NCBI GenBank assembly: GCA_016191015.1
Contig: JACPPM010000184.1
Coordinates: forward strand, 1 to 56,482
From: Acidobacteriota bacterium
GTDB lineage: Bacteria; Acidobacteriota; CAIWXX01
DNA: 56,482 nucleotides
Reading direction: 5' to 3'
Position numbers and translations under genes: made by a program. A model generated the notes under the pieces. That model was given only the letters and a program-made list of their open reading frames with translations, was not told the origin of the DNA and did not search any database. Below, in pieces: positions 39,435 through 48,873 of the stretch (position 1 is the stretch's first letter; each line of letters starts with the position of its first letter).

Positions 39435-41357
39435 TCAACTGCCTAGAATTGCCGATGGCAGGAGCCGAAGGCCGAGTTTCAAGGCTTCAGCAATCGGAGC
39501 CCTTGTGGTTTCGAATATCCGGCGGAGGCGCTCCGCGTCCGGATCTACAAACCGTTCTCCCAGAACGAGTCCAGCAACCAACCTCCCCGAGAACTGAGTC
39601 TGCGCGACACCGCCGCTTCCGTAGCCGATATTCAGTACGACGTTTGGTGCGTGTGCCGCCGGACGCACGATCGGAGCATCGGTGAACGTCTGATGATAGG
39701 GCCCTCCCCAAGCGGCATCGAGGCGGGTATCTGCAAGAAAGGGGAAGTAGCGGAGCATCTCGGCATGGAGCCTCTCGTAGACCTTTGGGGCACGATCGGC
39801 CTCTGTGCTCGCCTTCGACATGTACTTGTCACCGCCGCCGAAAAGCAGTCGATGCTCGTGAATTCGGGCGTAGCAGAACGAGGCCGCCGTATCCCCGATG
39901 AACCGTCCACCCATTCGAAGCTTTGCCAGGATGGCATCGTCCAGGGGCTCCGTCGCCAGAAGATACGTGTGCACAGGCATTGGAAAGGGGCGGCGGGGAC
40001 CAAACCGCAGCTGTGAGGTGTATGCATTTGTGGCCAAGACTACCTTTCGGGCGTGCAGACGCGCGCCATCTGCCGTGAGCAAATCCACACCTTCCCGGGT
40101 GGGCAAGACGCGCGCCACTCTGGTGTCCTCGTAGAGTCGGACGCCGCGTCGCAGCAGGATCTCACGCAGTCCACGCGCCAGCTTGAAAGGGTGGACCATG
40201 TGGCCCTCAACAAACATGAGACCACCTCTCGTTGGGTAGGCGATCGTGTCCCTCAGGTCGGCCGCCGATAGGGCGCGGCAATTGACGCCGGCAAGCCCAC
40301 ACGTTTCAGCGAGCCATCGCAGAAGGGCCCGCTGAAAGCTGCGGGGAGCGGTGACGATGATTGGCGCCGGGCGATAATCGCAGTCAATTCCTTCACTCTG
40401 GATCATCTCCCCCAGCTCTCGCGATTGCTCGTGAATGTAGCCGATCGCCCACCGGACGTCCTCTCTCCGACTCCGGTCGTCGAGGCGATCCAGGAGCCAG
40501 GTCATCGGAGGAATCGGTGAGACGCCGCCCCCGTTCCGTCCGCTAGCTCCAAACCCGACATGCTCGCTCTCAACCAGAGCGACCTCCAAGGACGAATCGG
40601 CCTCCTTCAGAGAGCGCGCAGCAGACAGGCCTGCGAAACCCCCGCCGACGACCGCCACGTCCACGCGCCCCGTGCCTTCCAGTCTAGGCGCACGATCGTG
40701 CGGCCGATCGAACCAGTAAGACGTCCGATATGGAAACCCATTCACCGTCTGCGAAATCGGACCAGCCCTGCGGATGTCGGATTCGACTTCGGTGCCCACC
40801 ATCTGATATCCCTCCTTTTTCATCTTCCGACCTTTCCATCGTGCACGGATGAGCCGGGTGCCGTAGACGACCAGAACGACGTAGCTCGCGGCGAGCGCGC
40901 CCCACATCAGGAGAGAGACAAGGGACCCGTAGCAGGGAGGCACAGCCGCCAACCCGACCGATCCTCCGGCCGTTATCACGACCGTCCAAAAGGCCGTGCC
41001 CACGCTTGTCCAAAACAGCAGCCACCAGGGTGGTGCGCCGAGAATGACGCCCACAGCAATCCCCTCGGCGCCTCCAATCAGAAGCGGAGAGAGAAGGCCC
41101 AGTCCGATTGCGCCATATCGATTCCAGATGCGATGCAGACGCGCCGGTCGTGTGCCGTCCCCGCCTTTCGAGCGGGCCAACCACGCCTTCGCCCGCTCTC
41201 CCAGAATCGACACCAACACGCCCGCGAGTATGCCTCCCACAGCAGCGGCAGCCCCGGTCACGAACGGGTGTAGTCGCATCGCCATTCCGGCAGGCACCGC
41301 CAGCCAGATGTCGAAGACCCCAAGCCAGAACACCGTCATCGTTTTCAGAAGATCCAT
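39435..41357 (-). CDS. fusion: small multidrug-export-type membrane domain + DAO-family FAD oxidoreductase
   Basis: N-term 4-5 TM helices (RYGAIGLGLLSPLLIGGAEGIAVGVILGAPPWWLLFW); C-term VDVAVVGGGFAGLSAARSLKEADSSLEVALVESEHVGFGASGRNGGG; one uninterrupted frame. Confidence 0.82.
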   Translation of the reverse strand: MDLLKTMTVFWLGVFDIWLAVPAGMAMRLHPFVTGAAAAVGGILAGVLVSILGERAKAWLARSKGGDGTRPARLHRIWNRYGAIGLGLLSPLLIGGAEGIAVGVILGAPPWWLLFWTSVGTAFWTVVITAGGSVGLAAVPPCYGSLVSLLMWGALAASYVVLVVYGTRLIRARWKGRKMKKEGYQMVGTEVESDIRRAGPISQTVNGFPYRTSYWFDRPHDRAPRLEGTGRVDVAVVGGGFAGLSAARSLKEADSSLEVALVESEHVGFGASGRNGGGVSPIPPMTWLLDRLDDRSRREDVRWAIGYIHEQSRELGEMIQSEGIDCDYRPAPIIVTAPRSFQRALLRWLAETCGLAGVNCRALSAADLRDTIAYPTRGGLMFVEGHMVHPFKLARGLREILLRRGVRLYEDTRVARVLPTREGVDLLTADGARLHARKVVLATNAYTSQLRFGPRRPFPMPVHTYLLATEPLDDAILAKLRMGGRFIGDTAASFCYARIHEHRLLFGGGDKYMSKASTEADRAPKVYERLHAEMLRYFPFLADTRLDAAWGGPYHQTFTDAPIVRPAAHAPNVVLNIGYGSGGVAQTQFSGRLVAGLVLGERFVDPDAERLRRIFETTRAPIAEALKLGLRLLPSAILGS

Positions 41358-41405
41358 CTGTCCGACTCCCTCTCGTCACACCGTATCCGCGTACAAGCTC
41401 GTCCA

Positions 41406-41423
41406 ATACTGACTAGTCGGTAT
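41406..41423. promoter_or_regulatory. putative TetR operator 1
   Basis: ATACTGAC-TA-GTCGGTAT, upstream of the fusion gene. Confidence 0.75.
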
Positions 41424-41452
41424 GTCACGTGGGCCACAACAGCCGAGCCGTG

Positions 41453-42106
41453 TCATCGCTTGACGGCCCGCCCCGCCTTCCGACCTCTCCGCCCGGCGTT
41501 CTTCCTGATACCGTCGAGGAAGCCGCGCGCGACATCCTTCGCCAGGCGCGGCAGGGGGATCGCTTCCGGGTCGATGATCCACTGGTACATGAGGCCATCG
41601 AGCAGGGCGGTCAGCATCGGCGTGGCCACAGAGCATCGATTAGCGTCGAGCTCGCCGTTCTCGATCCCCTCCCGCAGGAGACCCTCGATGAGCGCGCGCC
41701 CACGAGAATACCCTTCGTCTGCCATTGCCTCCATCTGCTTCCCAAGCTCCGGCCCGACCGGCAAGATATAGACCTTCATCAGGTTGCAAAATTCAGGGTG
41801 ATCGACGTAGTAGGTCAGAACCTCGACGATGAGAGTCTCGATCCGAGCAACGACCGTCTTGCCCTTTTCAGCGATGATCGACTCGACGCACTGCGTGAGA
41901 CTCTCCATCTCCCGTCGCGCGAGCGCCATGAAGAGGTGGCTCTTGCTGTCGAAGTACCAGTAGACAGCGCCCTTGCTGACATGGGCCGCGGCTGCAATGT
42001 CGTCGACGGTTGCGTCATGGTAGCCGTGCTTCGAGAACACATTCAGCGCGGCCTTCAGAATGAGATCACGAACCGCCGCCCGCTGCGTGCTCTTGCGTCG
42101 TTGCAT
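41453..42106 (-). CDS. TetR-family regulator
   Basis: ILKAALNVFSKHGYHDATVDDIAAAAHVSKGAVYWYFDSKSHLFMAL. Confidence 0.93.
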   Translation of the reverse strand: MQRRKSTQRAAVRDLILKAALNVFSKHGYHDATVDDIAAAAHVSKGAVYWYFDSKSHLFMALARREMESLTQCVESIIAEKGKTVVARIETLIVEVLTYYVDHPEFCNLMKVYILPVGPELGKQMEAMADEGYSRGRALIEGLLREGIENGELDANRCSVATPMLTALLDGLMYQWIIDPEAIPLPRLAKDVARGFLDGIRKNAGRRGRKAGRAVKR

Positions 42107-42124
42107 CGAGGTGCGACTCCTTCC

Positions 42125-42142
42125 ATACTGACCAGTCCGTAT
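42125..42142. promoter_or_regulatory. putative TetR operator 2
   Basis: ATACTGAC-CA-GTCCGTAT, just upstream of the TetR gene. Confidence 0.75.
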
Positions 42143-42429
42143 GCACTCTAATTGGCTTCGCGAGATCTGTCAAGTGATTCGGTGGAGTCGGGTGCGTAAC
42201 AGTGTGGGTCCACAACCGGGCCGGCGCTGTGATCGTGGCCAAGCCCCGCGAATCGCCGATGTCACGTATCGCAGTCCTTGTTCCTCGTGTCGCATCACTG
42301 CTCCCTCCTGCCTGAGAATACGGCGATGGCTCGTTAGAGTCGGTTTAGCGCGTGCAAAGTCATGCAAAGAGACGCAAAGACAGATGAGACGTGGGCCAAC
42401 TGGTAGTATCATCCGTGCCGAAGGGTTTC

Positions 42430-42921
42430 ATGACGCGGGTACTGCTGATCGATGACGATGTGGAGTTGAGCGCGATGCTGCGCGAGTACCTCCAGCAGGA
42501 GGGCTTCGAGGCGACGACGGTGCACGACGGCGAGGCGGGCGTTACGGAGGCGCTCTCGGGCCGGCACGCCATTGTGGTGCTGGACGTGATGCTGCCCCGC
42601 CTGAGCGGCGTCGAAGTGCTGCGCCGCATTCGCGCGCGGAGCCGTGTGCCGGCGCTCATGCTGACGGCCAAGGGAGATGACGTTGACCGCATCATGGGGC
42701 TCGAGCTGGGTGCCGATGATTACGTCCCCAAGCCGTGTACGCCGCGGGCGCTCGTGGCGCGCTCGCGGGCCATTCTGCGGCGCTCCGAGGGCGGCGACGC
42801 ATTGGGTCAGGAAGGACCGATCTCGGTGGGCCCACTGATGCTATGGCCGGAAAAGCGGCACGCGGAGTGGGACGGGCGCGCGATCGAGCCGACGAGCACG
42901 GAGTTCAACCTGCTGGAATGA
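42430..42921 (+). pseudogene. OmpR-type response regulator truncated inside the winged-helix domain
   Basis: MTRVLLIDDDVELSAMLREYLQQ...LGADDYVPKP...; ends EPTSTEFNLLE*, where the wHTH should continue. Confidence 0.8.
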
Positions 42922-42929
42922 TGGGGGCG

Positions 42930-43030
42930 CGTCGCTCCAGATCCACTTCCTGCCGCGCTTCTACCAGACGATGTGGTTCCACGTTCTCTGTCTGGGACTC
43001 GCGCTGCTTGGTTTCACCGGCTCGATCTCG
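42930..43030 (+). pseudogene. fragment of propeller-sensor transmembrane segment
   Basis: LQIHFLPRFYQTMWFHVLCLGLALLGFT, resembling the region after the Y_Y_Y domain. Confidence 0.5.
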
Positions 43031-43150
43031 CAGATCGCACGGATCATGGCCGCCGGCGACGGATCCTCGACACTGCACGGTCTCTTCTCGGTGAGCAGCT
43101 CATAGAGCAGAGCTCCGAGCGAGTACACGTCACTCGCGGTCGTCACTAAC
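43011..43150 (-). pseudogene. Ser/Thr protein kinase catalytic-domain fragment
   Basis: TASDVYSLGALLYELLTEKRPCSVEDPSPAAMIRAICEIEPVKPS. Confidence 0.7.
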
Positions 43151-43468
43151 ACCGCGAGGTCTTGCCGGCCTTGTTGCCGGCCACCAGGACGCTCTTGCCG
43201 TGGTTGTCGCGCACGTCGCGGAGCCCGAGCGGACCCCGACATGCCATCGCGCCGCCGCACCCCGTGCCTGTCAACCCACGTTTATGTGTCAACCGCTGGT
43301 GACGAGTGTTCGTTCAGGGTCAGCTCTCCCTGCGGGCATTGGTCTCCGCGCTGGGTAACGCGAGAAAGCGTCAACTGAGGTGGACAGCCGGTGTTTCGTC
43401 CTACCCCGTTTTCTCAAGGAGATCCCGGGTGAGGGAGATGGCACGCATCGTGCCCGTACTCCCAGCCC

Positions 43469-44041
43469 ATGGGAGTCTCGCGCGGGACCGCCGAACCCCG
43501 GGAGAAGATCTATCGTCCACGGTGCCCCGAGAAGAGCCCGTTTTACGCGGTACTCTTTCATCATTTCGAGCAGTTCAAGCGCGTGTACGATGAGCGATTC
43601 CAGGAGGAACACGGGCACTGGAGATCGGTCATCCAACGAGTCGTCGAGAAGTACCTCGGTTGTGGCATCCTGACCGGAGGCTTTTCTCGACTCAAATGTG
43701 ATTCCTGCAGAGAGGAGAAACTCCTGGCGTTCTCCTGCAAACGAAGAGGTTTCTGCCCCTCATGTTCCGCAAAGCGCGCGGTCCTCTGGAGTCAGTTCGG
43801 CCGCGACGAGGTCCTGCAGCCGGTGCCTCATATTCACGTTGCATTCTCGATCCCAAAAATGTTGAGAATCTTTTTCAAGTTTCACAGAGACCTTCTGCCC
43901 CGTCTGAGTCTCTGTGCGTGGGATGCGCTCAAGGCATACTTCGGGTCCCCACTCTCGGCTGATTCGATGCCTGCTGCTATCCTCTCGATCCAGACATCTG
44001 GACAGTTCTTGAATTTTCATTCCCACGTTCACGGACTCGTC
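43469..44041 (+). pseudogene. IS91-family transposase, N-terminal part
   Basis: LKCDSCREEKLLAFSCKRRGFCPSCSAKRA...FLNFHSHVHGLVT. Confidence 0.88.
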
Positions 44042-45679
44042 ACGCCGTGAACGCAAATCGAATTGGCTTGACACATTCTTTCCGTGGTGGGCTTCGGAGG
44101 TCTCTGGCGGATCTTTAGGAGATCTTGGCAGGGGGATCTTGAAGTAGAGGTGTACATGGGAACCATCCAGCACAGCTTCCTCCAGCACTGTCCGTGTCAG
44201 GAGTTGACGCTCATGGAAGTTCATCGTATTCAGTTTGGCCGCGATCTCGGTGGTGAAATTCTCGATCCTGGTAAGGATGTCTTTTCCTTCAAGGCAGGTC
44301 CGGCGTTCTTCTTGCAGCCCCCTTAAATCCCTCTCGATGCCGGCTAGCCTTTCGGACAGGCAGTGAGCGCGCTCCTCAAATTCCTCCTGGCGAACGAACC
44401 CCGCTTGGAATGCGTCCAAGAGTCGCCGTCTCTCGGCCTCGGCCTGACGCATCCTTTTCTCAGTCGCTTGGATCTGGCATGCGAGCAGATCTCCGTCCAA
44501 CGGTCTGGCTTCCTTTAGTTGTGTGTGCACCTTCAGGATCAGACGGGGATCGAGGAGATGTTGCCGGATCTCGTTCCAAACCAACTCGTCGAGTGGCTCA
44601 GCGCGAACGTGGCACGGACGACAGCGAGGAGCCCCAGAGAAGTCTGCCGACTTACCGCAACGATAGTAGTAGCGTCGAACCAGATCGGGTCGCTTCGCAT
44701 CGGACACGCAGGCGTACTTGCGACCGCACTTCGCACAACGCAGGAGTCTCCGAAGGAGCCATCGCTCTTTCTTTAGACGACGCGGACTAAACTGACGGTT
44801 GGGTCCATGACGCGATTGAGAGCGCTCGAACGTGGCGTGGTCGATGATGGGAGGGATTGCGAGGGAGATCCATTCAGCTTTGGGCCGAGTAAGGATATGG
44901 ATTCTTGGAGACCGTCCGCGCGATTCGGCGTTCTCCCCGATCACCGAGATGGTCTGCGTCCTATTGTAGTAAAGCGTGCCGAGGTAGGCTTCGCTGCGGA
45001 GGATCCGGTGGATGGTGGACTCTCCCCATGCTCTTCCTCCTTGCGAAGGCACCACCCCCGCCAAGGTAAGCCGTTTGGCGATCTGACGTATCGTGATGCC
45101 CTCGTCGGCATGCCAATGGAAAATCTCTCGGATCACCTCCGCCTTTTCTTGGTCGATGACGACATGGGGCGGGACCCCATCGCGGCGGGGCACGTGACGG
45201 TATCCCAAGGGGACACTCGTCCACCAGACCTCCCCTTGCCGTGCCCGATGGAGCTTCCCACGTCGATAACGCTCAGCGAGCTTGGCTCGCTCATACTCCG
45301 CCACGGCTCCCTGGATTTGTACCAGCAGGGAGGTGTGTGGGTCATCGGCTGGAGGCTGCTCCAAGAAAAGAACCTGAACTCCCAGGCGCTGGAACTCTTC
45401 GAGAATCAGGATCAGGTAGGCATACTTGCGGCTCAGGCGATCAGGTGACAGCACCAGGGCTGCATCGAAGCGGCCGGCCTCGGCGCCATCACGCAGACGA
45501 TCCAGTCCGCGGCGCTGAAGCGACGCCCCGCTGACGCCATCGTCCAGGCAGACGAACTCCTCGGCAATCTCATATCCCTGGCTGGCTGCATGCTTCCGAA
45601 GAGCTTCGATCTGGGAGGCAATAGTTCCGGCTCGCTCCTGCCTCTTGGTAGAAACCCGGGCATACAACGCGACTTTCAT
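43760..45679 (-). CDS. large serine recombinase (resolvase + recombinase + zinc ribbon)
   Basis: MKVALYARVSTKRQERAGTIASQIEALRKHA; DRLSRKYAYLILILEEF; LRCAKCGRKYACVS; last ~95 codons are antisense IS91 sequence. Confidence 0.9.
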   Translation of the reverse strand: MKVALYARVSTKRQERAGTIASQIEALRKHAASQGYEIAEEFVCLDDGVSGASLQRRGLDRLRDGAEAGRFDAALVLSPDRLSRKYAYLILILEEFQRLGVQVLFLEQPPADDPHTSLLVQIQGAVAEYERAKLAERYRRGKLHRARQGEVWWTSVPLGYRHVPRRDGVPPHVVIDQEKAEVIREIFHWHADEGITIRQIAKRLTLAGVVPSQGGRAWGESTIHRILRSEAYLGTLYYNRTQTISVIGENAESRGRSPRIHILTRPKAEWISLAIPPIIDHATFERSQSRHGPNRQFSPRRLKKERWLLRRLLRCAKCGRKYACVSDAKRPDLVRRYYYRCGKSADFSGAPRCRPCHVRAEPLDELVWNEIRQHLLDPRLILKVHTQLKEARPLDGDLLACQIQATEKRMRQAEAERRRLLDAFQAGFVRQEEFEERAHCLSERLAGIERDLRGLQEERRTCLEGKDILTRIENFTTEIAAKLNTMNFHERQLLTRTVLEEAVLDGSHVHLYFKIPLPRSPKDPPETSEAHHGKNVSSQFDLRSRRDESVNVGMKIQELSRCLDREDSSRHRISREWGPEVCLERIPRTETQTGQKVSVKLEKDSQHFWDRECNVNMRHRLQDLVAAELTPEDRALCGT

Positions 45680-46124
45680 GGCTGTCTCCTTCCGTGTCCT
45701 CGATCGGCCGCAGCGGCGGAGCCGACCTGTTTGATAATCGAAGAAAGACGTCGAGCAGAATCTTCTCGGCCTGATCATCTTTGCCACGCCAACGAGGACG
45801 AGGTGCCTGGTGAGCCTCGATGAAGTAGCCGTCAGCCGTGGCTGGCGTGAAGAGCCCCAGAAAGCCCATGCTCAGGAACCGGTCCCCAAGGTTGTCGGCG
45901 TACACCGCATCAGAGTCCTCTGCGATGAAGGCGCGACGTAAGTTTTCGTAGCGGTCCCGTGCACCATCCGGAGGAGGGTGAGAAGCTGGACGCAAAGATT
46001 CCGGATGAACATCCTCAGAAGTTTTTTTTTGATCGGAGCTCGGCGAGGAGTTTCTCGATTGTCCGTTTGTGGATCGAAATCCTAAACTTCGATTCGATCC
46101 GGGAAGCCAGAGCGGCGCCAGCAA
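45570..46124 (-). CDS. possible small cassette ORF between HTH gene and recombinase
   Basis: RYENLRRAFIAEDSDAVYADNLGDRFLSMGFLGLF; start codon unclear. Confidence 0.35.
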   Translation of the reverse strand: MLAPLWLPGSNRSLGFRSTNGQSRNSSPSSDQKKTSEDVHPESLRPASHPPPDGARDRYENLRRAFIAEDSDAVYADNLGDRFLSMGFLGLFTPATADGYFIEAHQAPRPRWRGKDDQAEKILLDVFLRLSNRSAPPLRPIEDTEGDSHESRVVCPGFYQEAGASRNYCLPDRSSSEACSQPGI

Positions 46125-46482
46125 TCTCGGGCTCTCGGTCGTACTCCCTCCGCGTGAAGCTCAGAATATCGCCCGACAATTTGGAGGGGCCTTTGGGCCC
46201 TGGTCTTTCCGGTAACAGCCCGCGACTCCCCTGACGGCTGAACTTTTCTAACAACGTGTAGAATGTCTGGCGGCTGAAACTGAAACGCCGACTCAATCCG
46301 ACGATATCTTCCCCATCGACGAGATGCGCCCGCAGCGCTTCGTAGCGCACCTGGAGCAGGTCGTGAGAGTCGAAGAATTCCGGCTGTTCAATGAACAACG
46401 GGTACCGAACCTGTTCCGGGTTCCGGTGCAGTAGACCAGCCTCTTCCAGATAACGCCTCTTTTGTCGTGTTGGTGTTTTCAT
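46015..46482 (-). CDS. helix-turn-helix (transposase-like) cassette protein
   Basis: RYEALRAHLVDGEDIVGLSRRFSFSRQTFYTLLEKFSRQGSRGLLPERPGPKGPSKL. Confidence 0.75.
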   Translation of the reverse strand: MKTPTRQKRRYLEEAGLLHRNPEQVRYPLFIEQPEFFDSHDLLQVRYEALRAHLVDGEDIVGLSRRFSFSRQTFYTLLEKFSRQGSRGLLPERPGPKGPSKLSGDILSFTRREYDREPEIAGAALASRIESKFRISIHKRTIEKLLAELRSKKNF

Positions 46483-46767
46483 AATTTGAAATCCTAACCG
46501 CACCCGTGTCACATGTCAACTCTACTATACCGCTCCAGACGCACCCATCTCCAGCATACCTGTGTATAGGCCTATATATGAAACTCATCCGTAAATGCGG
46601 CTTAATCACGCTGACACTGCGGCACAATCCACTAGACAACTGCCCCGATCTTCGCGTCTTCACAAAGCTCTGTGCTTCCTCGGAAAAAGGTCACCCAGGC
46701 TCCGTTGCGGCACCCGGATTTCGACGATCAGCCGCAAATGAGCATTTGCGATCATAGCGTGGTAGTC

Positions 46768-47556
46768 GCCGGCGGTTTCCGGGCGGATGGTTCATTCGAG
46801 CCTTGCCCCGTGATCCACCGGGATACCGTGGAGAAGGTCTTCCAGGCGAAGGTCTTCGCCCTGCTTCTGGAGAAGGGGCTCATCGGTCCCGAGCTCGTTA
46901 CCAAGATGAAATCTTGGCGCCACAGCGGTTTCAATATCTACCTCGGACCCGCCATCCAGAAGATCGAGGACGGAGTCCGGGTCGGCCTCTATATCGTGCG
47001 CGCCCCGGCCGCCTCTGGCCGTCTCACCGTCGGAGACGGCCCGACCCTCAAGTATCTCGCCAAGTCCTTTGTAGGGGGACAGGATCAGGGGCGACTATTC
47101 GAATCCCCTGGCGAGGTCTACGACGTGCTCGAGTGGATCGCCCGCCTCACCAGTCACATTCCCGACCAGGGTGCCCAGCTCATTCATTATTACGCCGCGT
47201 ACTCGAACGCCCATCGCGGGAAGCGTCGACGGCAGGCGGCAAGCGAAGGGTCGGGTACAGAAGGAGTGGCGGTCGCTCTTTCACCGGTTGAGGACGAAAG
47301 TGACTGGGTCAGACAGCGGAGGAGGTCGTGGGCAGCCTTGGTTCAGCTCGTCTACGAGGTAAATCCCCTCCTCTGCCGCTGCGGCGGGACGATGCGCATG
47401 ATGGCCATCATCTCGGCTTCCGAGCAGCCAGAGGTGGTCGATCGAATTCTCAAGTGTGTCGGCTATCGATTCGAGGTGCTCGAACTTCCAGCCCGACCGC
47501 CGCCACCACCGGAGCCAGAACCCTCCGAATCCACATCGGACTGCTCCTTCATGTAG
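46768..47556 (+). pseudogene. IS91-family transposase, C-terminal part
   Basis: VIHRDTVEKVFQAKVFALLLEKGLIGPELVTKMKSWRHSGFNIYLGPAI...IHYYAAYSNAHRGKRRR. Confidence 0.88.
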
Positions 47557-47649
47557 CTCCTGCCTGCCCCGGCGGACCCAACACAACGTTCGATCTCTGC
47601 CCACCGACCGCTGAATTGGCCAAGAACTTGACACCATGACGCCCGCGTC

Positions 47650-48873
47650 CTACATTTTCACCATGATCCTGGGGCGGAAGATGCGATCTCGGCACCCTTC
47701 CCCCTCTTCTCGCACCCCCGGGGGTGCGAGAAGAGGGAAAGGGTAGTCGTTGGAGCACTCCGCCGTGCGAGGAATCGCACTGCCTGGTGCCACTCGGAAA
47801 AGCAACTTCTTATAGCCTAGCCTTGTGAGCGTGATCCAGGCCCAGTGGCGACGCTGCGCGAAGAACCACGCCAGTACCGGGTAAACGACGCCGCAGACAA
47901 TCACGGCTGTGTCGCCGGATTCAAGCATGCTGCCCAGGACAATACCGCCGATGACCGACAGGATGCTGAAATAGTAGCCCCACCTGTACGGCCTCTTCCC
48001 TGGATGACGCCGCTGGAACCGACGATTGAGAGCGAGAGCGACGACAATTGGCACAATGGGCACGCCAACAAAGATGGCGATGAGCGCGAGAGCAGCGAGA
48101 TTGGGTCCGATCACTTTCACAGCGCTCGCGGCGGGGCTGGCACTGGCCCCTGAGGTTTCGCTGTCAGGCTCCAAAGTGATGACTACTTTTCCTCGAGCGT
48201 GGCCTTCTTCCAGATACCCGATCGCCGCCGGGGCCTCCCTCAACCTGTAACGCCTGTCGATGACCGGTGTCACCTTTCCGGCCTGGATGAGATCGCCCAG
48301 GATGGTCAGGTCCCACTTGTTCAGCTCCGCCAGCATCATGCCCATTTCCTGGCTCACAAACGGTGACAACAGCAGCGCTTTGATCGGACTGGCCAAAGGC
48401 CCGATCCACTGGGCGTCGCTTGGTCCTCCGCCTCCGATCCCGAGGTATTTCCCCTCGGGATTCAGGACGTGCCTGCATTCCAACAATGAACGGTTCCCGA
48501 CGTTGTCGAGGATCGCGTCGTATCGTTGCGCACCTCTTGTGAAATCCTCTTTGGTGTAATCAACGACGTGATCTGCGCCGATTGATCGGACCATCTCCAG
48601 GTTTCTCGTACTGCACACTCCGGTCACTTCCGCTCCGAACGACGTGGCGATCTGCACCGCGAACGTCCCCACGCCTCCCGACGCGCCGTTGATCAAGACC
48701 TTCTGCCCCGGCTGAATCTTCCCTTTGTCGCGAAGACCCTGCAATGCGGTGATTGCCGCAATTGGCACACAAGCCGCCTGCTCAAACGTCACGCCGGCGG
48801 GTTTCAGCACCACCGCTCGATCCTCGCGAACTATCACATACTCGGCCAGGGACCCGGTTCTCCCGCCGAACAC
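47650..48873 (-). CDS. zinc-type MDR oxidoreductase lacking the N-terminal GroES-like domain, with C-terminal TM extension
   Basis: GSLAEYVIVREDRAVVLKPAGVTFEQAACVPIAAITALQGL...GQKVLINGASGGVGTFAVQIA; then TM helices (LALIAIFVGVPIVPIVVALAL). Confidence 0.75.
   Translation of the reverse strand: MFGGRTGSLAEYVIVREDRAVVLKPAGVTFEQAACVPIAAITALQGLRDKGKIQPGQKVLINGASGGVGTFAVQIATSFGAEVTGVCSTRNLEMVRSIGADHVVDYTKEDFTRGAQRYDAILDNVGNRSLLECRHVLNPEGKYLGIGGGGPSDAQWIGPLASPIKALLLSPFVSQEMGMMLAELNKWDLTILGDLIQAGKVTPVIDRRYRLREAPAAIGYLEEGHARGKVVITLEPDSETSGASASPAASAVKVIGPNLAALALIAIFVGVPIVPIVVALALNRRFQRRHPGKRPYRWGYYFSILSVIGGIVLGSMLESGDTAVIVCGVVYPVLAWFFAQRRHWAWITLTRLGYKKLLFRVAPGSAIPRTAECSNDYPFPLLAPPGVREEGEGCRDRIFRPRIMVKM
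47702..47737. repeat. perfect 36-bp palindrome, zero loop
   Basis: ccctcttctcgcaccccc|gggggtgcgagaagaggg. Confidence 0.95.

Larger units (their letters stand above)
44042..46767. mobile_element. serine-recombinase cassette inserted in the IS91-family transposase
   Basis: Interrupts the transposase between HVHGLVT and AGGFRADGSFEPCPVIHRDTVEKVF; boundaries +/- about 10 bp. Confidence 0.8.
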
